Origin: Taklimakanibacter lacteus
GTDB taxonomy: Bacteria; Pseudomonadota; Alphaproteobacteria; Rhizobiales; Aestuariivirgaceae
Assembly (NCBI GenBank): GCA_003576695.1
Contig: QOZQ01000005.1
Coordinates: forward strand, 1 to 64,000
Length of the DNA stretch: 64,000 bases
Direction: 5' to 3'
The notes under the pieces are model-generated. The model was not told the origin of the DNA and did no database searches. It worked only from the letters and a program-made list of their open reading frames with translations. Below are positions 1 through 8,400 of this stretch, in pieces. The position numbers were made by a program, and so were the translations under genes. Within the stretch, counting starts at the first letter, position 1; every line of letters begins with the position of its first letter.

Positions 1-17
1 CGTTATACAATCTGTCG

Positions 18-90
18 GCATCGGAGCGCTCCTCGAATCCATCGAAGTTATTGCAGCACAACAACTTTCGCTGATTCGGCGCTCCGATGC
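18..90. repeat. 12-bp inverted repeat upstream of the first gene's 3' end
   Basis: GCATCGGAGCGC at 18-29 is the exact reverse complement of 79-90, with a 49-base loop. It lies downstream of the first minus-strand gene and may be a transcription-end structure or part of an element that continues outside the window. No gene is visible in bases 1-114. Confidence 0.35.
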
Positions 91-114
91 GCTCCTTAGT
101 TTGAGAAATCCGGG

Positions 115-933
115 CTAGCGCCGTCCGCGCACCGTGACGAACTCGCCGGGAATGAGATAGCGGCCATCGGAGCTGCGATGATCGCGCACCGAATGCAGGA
201 ACTCCTGCTCGACTTCCGCCATTATCTGCGGCGTGAAGCGCTTGACGGCCAGCGCCACCGGCCCGCCGACGAGCATCGCGGTCAGCAGCGCGCGGTCGCT
301 GGCGAATTCCAGCACTTCCTTCTGGCGGTGTTCGGCGATACCGGTAAGCCCGGCTCGCGCGAAATCATGCGCGAGCGCGCCCGGCACGCCGCAGGCATAG
401 AACAAGGGGCAGACCTCCGACTGGACACGCGCATCGACGATGGGGAATATCTCGGCCCAGCCGCAATTGCGCCGCTCACCCCAGACTGTGGCGACGACGC
501 GTCCGCCCGGCCTCACCGCGCGCCGCATCGACTGCACGGCAGCGAAAGGCTCGGGCACATACATGAGGCCGAGCGCGCAGACGGCGGCATCGAAGCGGCC
601 TTCCGCGACAGCGAGATCATCGGCATTCATCCGCGCCGTCGTCACCCAGGAGAGACCGTCATCAGCGCAGTTCGCCCGGGTGAGATCGGTCATGTTCTGC
701 GACAGGTCGGTGGCCAGGACTTCGCCTGACGGCCCGACGGCGTGCGCCATTTCCTTCGTCACCAGGCCGCTGCCGCATGCCGCCTCGATGACTTTTTCGC
801 CCGCCACAAGGGCCACAACTTCGAGAAGTGTGCGCTGCGCCGGCATAAGCTGAGCGCGCCAGCCCTCTTCGTAGAATTTAGCCGCGGCATCCCAGCCATA
901 GCGCTGGACCCGGTTCTGCAGCTTCGCTTCCAC
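115..933 (-). CDS. Class I SAM-dependent methyltransferase
   Basis: The 272-residue protein has the SAM-binding glycine loop VIEAACGSG near residues 48-56, followed by the acidic ribose-contact strand (VLATDLS) and a later RPGGRVVATVW strand, which is the usual Methyltransf_11 Rossmann layout. The substrate cannot be read from sequence. I chose the GTG at 933 because it follows the stop of the upstream OsmC-family gene by one base and has GGGAG about 10 bases upstream. The longer ATG frame from 978 would overlap that gene by 44 bases. The two genes therefore look like a translationally coupled operon, with the OsmC-like gene first. Confidence 0.85.
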   Translation of the reverse strand: MEAKLQNRVQRYGWDAAAKFYEEGWRAQLMPAQRTLLEVVALVAGEKVIEAACGSGLVTKEMAHAVGPSGEVLATDLSQNMTDLTRANCADDGLSWVTTARMNADDLAVAEGRFDAAVCALGLMYVPEPFAAVQSMRRAVRPGGRVVATVWGERRNCGWAEIFPIVDARVQSEVCPLFYACGVPGALAHDFARAGLTGIAEHRQKEVLEFASDRALLTAMLVGGPVALAVKRFTPQIMAEVEQEFLHSVRDHRSSDGRYLIPGEFVTVRGRR

Positions 934-934
934 C

Positions 935-1447
935 CTATTTTGCTCCCGCCACCGTGGCGACCTTGACATTCTGCGCATCGCGCAGGGCGATGAAGAACGG
1001 ATCGGCCGCCAAAGCGCGCTCGACCATCGCCGTCACCTCGGGCCACGGGGCGGCCGTCGCCAGCGTGATGGTGAAGCGCGTCTCGAGCGGAGCCGCCGTG
1101 TTGTCGCCAAGCCCCAGAAGGGCGCTGTCATCAAAATCCATGTCGACATCCACATCAACCGCCGCAAGGGCAATGTCTTCGCGCGCGGCGGTGAGCTTGA
1201 TCCCGATCGCAACACAGCTCGCGAGGCCGACGCGGATGAAGAAGCCCGGCGTCGGCGCCGAACCACCGCCACCCAGGACCGGGGGCATGTCCGCCACCGC
1301 TTCGCGATCACCCTGGCGGACCGTGCAGACAAGGCCCTCGCCCACGTGACCGCTGGCCCTCGTCGAGCTGAAAGCGGCGGTCGGCTTCTTGCGGAATATA
1401 TCCGCGACGCGCTCCTGCGCGGCACGGATCTGGGCGTCGCGGTGCAT
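935..1447 (-). CDS. OsmC family protein
   Basis: 170 residues. The central FFIRVGLASCVAIGIKL segment is the OsmC/Ohr core helix carrying the first redox cysteine, after a beta-rich N-terminal half. OsmC/Ohr proteins reduce organic hydroperoxides using two cysteines. Here the second, usually in a C-terminal xxCPxxxxL segment, appears as ADPFFIAL, so the resolving Cys is absent and peroxidase activity is doubtful; a lipid or small-molecule binding role is as likely. The start at 1447 follows GAGGAGACC, a good ribosome-binding site. It is the first gene of a two-gene operon with the methyltransferase. Confidence 0.8.
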   Translation of the reverse strand: MHRDAQIRAAQERVADIFRKKPTAAFSSTRASGHVGEGLVCTVRQGDREAVADMPPVLGGGGSAPTPGFFIRVGLASCVAIGIKLTAAREDIALAAVDVDVDMDFDDSALLGLGDNTAAPLETRFTITLATAAPWPEVTAMVERALAADPFFIALRDAQNVKVATVAGAK

Positions 1448-1612
1448 GATGCTGGTCTCCTCTTGACGCGTCGTCATAACAGCCAAGACCGCTTTTACAA
1501 GAGCGAGGAACGCTGTTCGGCGTCCTTTTGACGAGCCACTTCACGAGAACAACAGAAAGACTTCACGCCAAGCCTACTTGTGCTGATCACCATCTGTCTT
1601 AGTGTGGGGACC

Positions 1613-2299
1613 ATGTCGCTCACTCTTTACAGCCATCCCCTCGCGTCGTTCTGTCACAAGGTTCTGATCGCGCTTTACGAGAACGGCACGCCGTTCCATG
1701 CCGAGACCGTTAATCTCGGCGATCCGGGCTCGGCCGCCGCCCATATCGAGCGCTGGCCGGTCGGCAAGATGCCGGTGCTGCACGATGCCAAGGCCGGGCG
1801 CGTCATCGCCGAGACGAGCATCCTCATCGAATATCTGCAGGAGAAATATCCGGGTCCGGTGCGGCTGCTGCCCGAAGCGCCTGATGTGCTCCTGGAAACG
1901 CGCCTGTGGGATCGCTTCTTCGATCTCTATGTCAACATGCCGATGGGCAAGATCGTCACCGATCGCATCCGGCCACAGGGCCAAGGGGATCCGTTCGGCA
2001 TCAATGAAGCGCAGGCGACGCTCACCACCGCCTATGCGATGATCGAAGAGCGCATGGCGACGCGCGAGTGGGCGACAGGCAAAGACTTCACGCTGGCGGA
2101 CTGCGCGGCAGCCCCGGCTCTCTTCTATGCATCGATCGTGCATCCTTTCGGCGACAGCCAGCGCCATCTCGGCCGCTATCATGACCGCCTGCTGGCGCGG
2201 CCTTCGATGAAGCGCGTCATTGCCGGGGCACGGCCCTATTTCGTGATATTTCCCTATCGCGATGCCATGCCGGAACACTATTTCAAGGATGATGCCTGA
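1613..2299 (+). CDS. Glutathione S-transferase family protein
   Basis: 228 residues with the two-domain GST fold. The N-terminal thioredoxin-like half has the SHPLASFCHKVLIAL helix start and the WPVGKMPVLHD cis-Pro loop, followed by AETSILIEYL, the Glu-Thr/Ser pair that holds glutathione. The C-terminal half is all-helical and contains the FTLADCAAAPAL N-capping motif. The probable role is cytosolic conjugation or glutathione-dependent reduction; the substrate is unknown. The start at 1613 follows GTGGGGA and begins MSLTLYSHP, as expected for the family; the frame is open 33 bases further upstream without support. It stands alone between a divergent gene and the autotransporter. Confidence 0.88.
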   Translation: MSLTLYSHPLASFCHKVLIALYENGTPFHAETVNLGDPGSAAAHIERWPVGKMPVLHDAKAGRVIAETSILIEYLQEKYPGPVRLLPEAPDVLLETRLWDRFFDLYVNMPMGKIVTDRIRPQGQGDPFGINEAQATLTTAYAMIEERMATREWATGKDFTLADCAAAPALFYASIVHPFGDSQRHLGRYHDRLLARPSMKRVIAGARPYFVIFPYRDAMPEHYFKDDA

Positions 2300-2471
2300 G
2301 GACCGCACCGGCGTCGGACGTATTTCTCAATATTTTCAGTCGTTTAACTGATCCATAAGCGATCCGTAAGTCGCCGGCTGCGAGCCTCCCAGGCTCAGCG
2401 GCGGGGCGCCACTGTGTCAGAAACAGCACAGTCACCAGAAAAATTCCCAGGGGTAATTTGCGGGGGCTTAC

Positions 2472-5400
2472 GTGACGAAAATTGGGTCTAGTCTCTCCTT
2501 GGGATCGGTGTGGGTTGCGGATGCGTTCGCGATGCCCCTGGCGCAACCATCGAAAAGGTGGATGCGACGCCCAATGGGCGCCAGCGCTCTCGCTGCGCTT
2601 GCTGTCAGCTGTTACCAATTCATCGATCTCTCGCAGGTGCGCGCCGACGATGCCTGTGTCGGCGGTGGTGGCATCATCACGTGCTCGGGCGACCAATCGG
2701 AAGGCGTCAACGGCTCAGGCAATACCAGCGTCACTGTCAACAACCTCAATCAGCCGATCGCACCTCCGGACAATGTACCAGGCATCATTGTCACCAATAC
2801 CGGCACAGGTGGATCGGACGGCGGCGGGATTGGCGAAGACGGTGGCAACGGCGGCACCGGTCCCAGTGTCCTTATCAATTTCGACGGAAGCCAGCCGATC
2901 AGCACCGATGGAACTCCCGCCGCCGGGATTTTCGGTCGCAGCACCGGCGGATCTGGCGGCAATGGCGGCAACGCAGCAATAGTCAATGCGGGCGACGCCG
3001 GAAACGGTGGTGCGGGAGGCTCCGTCACCATCAACAGCAGCGGCACCATTCAGTCTACGGGCACAGATTCGCCCGGTCTCATGGCGATCAGCCGCGGCGG
3101 GAATGGCGGCATCGGCGGTGATTCCTCGGTGACTGGCGATGCCGGCACCGGCGGCGGCGGTGGCGCGGCCGGTGCGGTGACGGTCAACAATCAGAGCAAC
3201 ATCACGACCGGTGAATCCGGCTCGGCGGGCATCATTGCCCGCAGCCTCGGCGGCAATGGCGGCAACGGCGGCGATGGTTTCCTCGTCATTATCGGAAGCG
3301 GCGGTGGCGGCGGAGCTACGGGCATCGGCGGTCCGGTCAATGTAACAAGCACCGGTGTCATCACAACCACGGGTCCGTCGAACGCGGCGGGCATCTTTGC
3401 CCAGAGCGTTGGCGGATTTGCCGGAAGCGGCGGTGACGCCATTGGCCTCATCACATTCGGCGGCGATGGAAACAGCGGCGGTCACGGCGGCAATGTCGAA
3501 GTCCATGTCAATGGCGGTTCGATCACCACGTCGGGATCCAGCTCATCCGCTGTGTTCGCCCAGTCGGTCGGCGGCGGCGGCGGCGCGGGCGGTGTCGGCG
3601 GCGGACTTGTGGGCTTTGGCGGCGCGGGCACGGTCGGCGGCAATGGCGGCACAGTTCTCGTCACTAATTCCGTGGCGCTGACGACGAACGGTGTCCAATC
3701 GGCGGGCATTTTCGCCCAAAGCGTCGGCGGCAGCGGCGGCTCCGGCGCACCAGCCGGCGGCGCTTTTGCCATAGGTGGATCCGGCGGACCCGGCGGCAAT
3801 GGATCGGGTGTCACCGTCAACAGCTCGGGTCCGATCACGACGCAACTCGAACAGTCGGATGGTATTTTCGCCCAGTCGGTCGGCGGCGGCGGCGGCAGTG
3901 GAGGCGTGGCCGGCGGGCTTGTCGGCATCGGCGGAACGGGTGGTGAAGGCGGCATCGGTGGCGCCGTTTCGGTGACGGCGAGCACCAGCATCACGACATC
4001 CGGCACCAATTCGGCCGGCATCTACGCCCAGTCGATCGGCGGCGGTGGCGGACGCGGCGGCGCCACCGGCGGCGTCGTCGCCGTCGGCGGCAAAGGTTCA
4101 AGCGGCGGCGGGGCCGGCACGGTGACCGTCAACAACTCGGCAGCGATCACCACCAATGGCATCGGCTCCGAAGCCATATTCGCGCAATCGATCGGCGGCG
4201 GCGGCGGCGATGGCGGCTTCGCCGGCGGCTGGTTCAATTTCGGCGGCAGCGGCGCCAAGGGCGGCAATGGCGGTCTCGTGACCGTCACCAATAGCGGCAA
4301 TCTCACCACTCACAAGGAACAGTCCTCGGCGCTCTTCGCGCAATCGGTCGGCGGCGGCGGCGGATCGGGCGGCGGTGCGGTGGGCGGCGGCCTGTTCATC
4401 TCGCTCTCGATCGGCGGCTCGGGCGGCCCCGGCGGCACAGGCGGCGAGGTCAAGATCAATGAATTCAACAATGCCGGAACGCCTGGTTACACGATCATCA
4501 CGGAAGGCGAGCGCTCGGCCGGCGTATTCGCCCAGTCGATCGGTGGTGGCGGCGGCAATGGCGGATATGCCGTGTCGGCGGCCGTCGGGCTTTATGGCGG
4601 TGCGGCGGCTTCATTCGGCGGCACTGCCGCCGGCGGCGGCGATGCGGCGCAGGTGATCGTCGGCAACAATGGCAGCATCACGACGAAGGGCAATTTCTCC
4701 GCCGGCATCAGCGCGCAATCGACGGGCGGCGGTGGCGGCGACGGCGGCTTCTCCATTGCCGCGGCTGCCTCGACAGGCGCCGCGGCGTCACTCTCCTTCG
4801 GCGGCAAGGGTGGCGCTGCCGGCGCCGGCAAGAAGGTGACAGTCAACAGCTTCACCACCATCGACACGACGGGCACTCAGTCGCATGGCATTTTCGCGCA
4901 TAGCGCCGGCGGCGGTGGCGGTACGGGCGGGTTTGCGATATCGGTCGCGGGCGCTCCCTATGGCGCGCTCGGCCTGAGCTTCGGCGGCGATGGCGCGGGC
5001 GGTGGCGCCGGCGGCGAGGTGCTGGTCAACAGCACCGGCAACATCACCACCAAGGGCACGCTGGCACACGGCATCCTGGCCGAGAGTATCGGCGGCGGCG
5101 GCGGCTCGGGCGGCTTCAGCATCGCCGCGGGGCTGACGATCTCATCCGGCGGCGTCTCGGCCGATCTCAGCTTCGGCGGCAAGGGCGATGGCGGCGGCGA
5201 AGGCCAGAGGGTCGATGTCAACAGCACCGGCAAGATCGATGTCGCCGGGCAAGGCGCCATCGGCATTTTCGCGCAGAGCGTCGGCGGCGGCGGCGGCAAT
5301 GGCGGCTTCGCCGGCGCGCTCAGCGTCGCGGCGGGGACGACCTTCGGCCTGAGCATGGGCGGTGCCGGCGGCACGGCCAGCAAAGGCGGCATCGTGAATG

Positions 5401-8400
5401 TCACCAATAACGGAACCATCGTCACCGGCGGCGAGAACGGCATCGGCATTCTTGCCCAGTCGATCGGCGGCGGTGGCGGTTATGGCGGTTTCGGTCTGGT
5501 CGGCACCTTCAGCCTCGATGGCGATGCCGAAGGTCACAGCATCGGCGGCACAGGGGGCAAGGGCGGTGCGGGCGACAACGTCACCGTCAATCACACCGGC
5601 GATATCACAACGAACGGCAACAACGCAGCCGGCATCCTGGCCCAGTCGGTGAGCGGCGGCGGCGGCACCGGCGGCTTCAGTGCCGGCGTTTCCGCCTCGT
5701 ACAAGGCCAACGCAAAGCTCGGCGGCGTCGGCGGCACCGGCGGCGATGCGGCCAATACCACGGATGACAACCTGACCGTCGTGACGGTCAATGCCGGTGG
5801 CGGCAAGATCCTGACCAAGGGAGCAATGTCGCACGGCATTCATGCGCAATCGATTGGCGGCGGCGGCGGATCGGGTGGTTTTGCGGTGGGTGCCGGCCTC
5901 AGCATCAAGGGCGAGTCCGAGGCGGAAGTCGGCGGCGGCAGCGCCGGAGCTGGCGGCAATGCCGGTCAAGTGAAGGTCACCAATAGCGGAGCGATCGAGA
6001 CCCAGGGCCATCTTGCCATCGGCATCTTCGCGCAGTCGGTCGGCGGTGGCGGCGGGACCGGCGGCTTCGCGATCGGCGGCAGCTTCACCTCGGGCGATGA
6101 CGCCGGCGCGGCGACCAACAGCGTGGGCGGATCGGGCGGCGTCGCCAGCCGTGGCGGCAATGTCGAAGTCACCAATCAGGCTTCCGGCACCATCCTGACC
6201 CTCGGCAACCGCTCGCATGGCATCCAGGCGCAATCGATCGGCGGCGGGGGCGGATCGGGCGGCTTCGCCATCGGAGCCGCGGTGAGCCTCGATGGCGATG
6301 CCGAATCCGATATCGGCGGCGGGGCAGGTGGCGCCGGCGGCAATGCCGGAACCGTGACGGTCGTCAATCATGGCAGCATCGAAACACGCGGCAAGGATGC
6401 GATCGGCGTGTTCGCGCAGTCGGTCGGCGGCGGCGGCGGCGATGGCGGCTTCTCGATCACCGGCAGCTATGGAAGCAAGGCCGCCAATAACAGCGTCGGC
6501 GGCAATGGCGGTGGCTCGAGCATGGGCGGCACTGTGTCGGTAACGAATACCGGCTCGATCACGACCGGCGAGGTCAATTCTATCGGCATCCTGGCGCAGT
6601 CGATCGGCGGCGGCGGCGGCAGTGGCGGCTTCTCGATCTCGGCGGCGCTCAGCAGCGACGAAGGCGGCGAGAATTCCAGCGTCGGCGGCGAGGGCACCGG
6701 CGGCGGCAATGGCGGCGATGTGACCGTCATCAATTCGGGCACCATCCTCACCAAGAAATCGGAATCGACCGGCATCAAGGCGCAGTCGATCGGCGGCGGC
6801 GGCGGCAATGGCGCCTTCACGATCGCGGGCTCGCTGAGCAGCGGCGGCGATACGACCTCGAGCGTCGGCGGCAATGCCGGCGGCGGCGGCAATGGTGGCG
6901 TCGTCAAGGTCACCAATACCGGAACGATCACGGTCGCCGGCGCCAACTCCTTTGGTGTCTTCGCGCAAAGCGTCGGCGGCGGCGGCGGATCGGGCGGCAT
7001 TTCCGGCGGCCTCTCGACCGGCGGCCAGATCGACAATGTGGTGGGCGGTTCCGGCGGCAAGGGCGGCAATGGCGGCGAAGTCACGGTGGAGAGCAGCGGC
7101 GACATCTTCGTGACCGGCGCCAACTCGTCGGCGGTGTTCGCGCAAAGCGTCGCCGGCGGCGGCGGCTGGGGCGGCCTCTATCTTGGCCTGGGCGGCGGCG
7201 GTTCGGACGGATTGAAGGTCGGGCTCGGCGCCACGGGCAATCCGCTCGACGGTCTGCCGGTGACGGGCGAGACCGGCAAGGTCACCGTCACCATCAACGG
7301 CCAGACCACGATCACCGAAGGCAAGCTCTCCTATGGATTGCTGGCCCAGGCGATCGGCGGCGGTGGCGGCGCGGCCGGCACCGTGATGGACGGGCTCCTG
7401 AATTTGACCGGCAGCAATGTCGTCATGGATGTCGGCTCGAATGGCGCGATGAACGGCCATGGCAAGCTGCTGACCGGCTCCTACAGCAATGACGCCACGA
7501 TGGGCGGTGTCGGTTCCATCGGCCTCATCGCCCAGTCGATCGGCGGCGGCGGCGGCGTCAACGGCATGGCGCTCGACCAGGTCAGCCTCAATCCGGCAGG
7601 CAATGACGAATTCCTCATCCGGGTCGGAGGCTTCAGCGCCGGCGCCCAGCATACGGGCGGCGGCACTGGCGGCGGGTTCGACTTCACCGCCACGGGCACG
7701 GTCACGACCAAGGAGAAGAACGCCATCGGCGTGCTCGCCCAGACCATCGGCGGCGGCGGCGGCGTCGGCAATCTCACGGTGGAGAGCGTCACCAACACGG
7801 CCAATGCGCTCAGGATCACGGTCGGCGGCTCGCAATTGACCGAAGGCGATGGTGGTGACGCTTCCAAGGTGACTGCGCAGGACACGATCGTGACCGGCGG
7901 CGCCCTGAGTCACGGAATGGTGGCGCAATCGATCGGCGGCGGCGGCGGCGTGTCCAACCTCCTGTTCCAGAATGGCGTCTCGACGAGCGGCGTCACGATC
8001 ACGCTGGGCAGCGGCGGAACCGGCGCCGGCGGCGATGGCGGCGATCTGACGGCGACGGCTGCGGATGTATCCACCACGGGGTCGGGCGCGATGGGCATCG
8101 TCGCCCAGTCGATCGGCGGTGGCGGCGGCCTGACCGGCATCTTCAGCAACGGCCTGATCTTCGGCCAGGACGGCTTCTCGGCCGGTCCTCTCACCATAGT
8201 CGGCGGCGCGGCGGCGGATGGCGATGGCGGTGTCGTCGCCGTCTTCGCCAATGGCGCGGTGCATACGACGGGCTATGGCGCGCATGGCGTCGTGGCGCAG
8301 TCGATCGGCGGCGGCGGCGGCATTGCCGGCGGCGGCCTGTTCGCCACCACGCTCGGCGGCACCAGCGCCTTCGCGGGCAGCGTCGGCGGCGACGGCAGCG

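Noticed and set aside
5142-8285. 1047-codon open frame antisense to the autotransporter
   Set aside because: It follows from the Gly-codon bias of the repeats on the other strand, has Asp/Ala/Arg-rich low-complexity content and no ribosome-binding site or domain.
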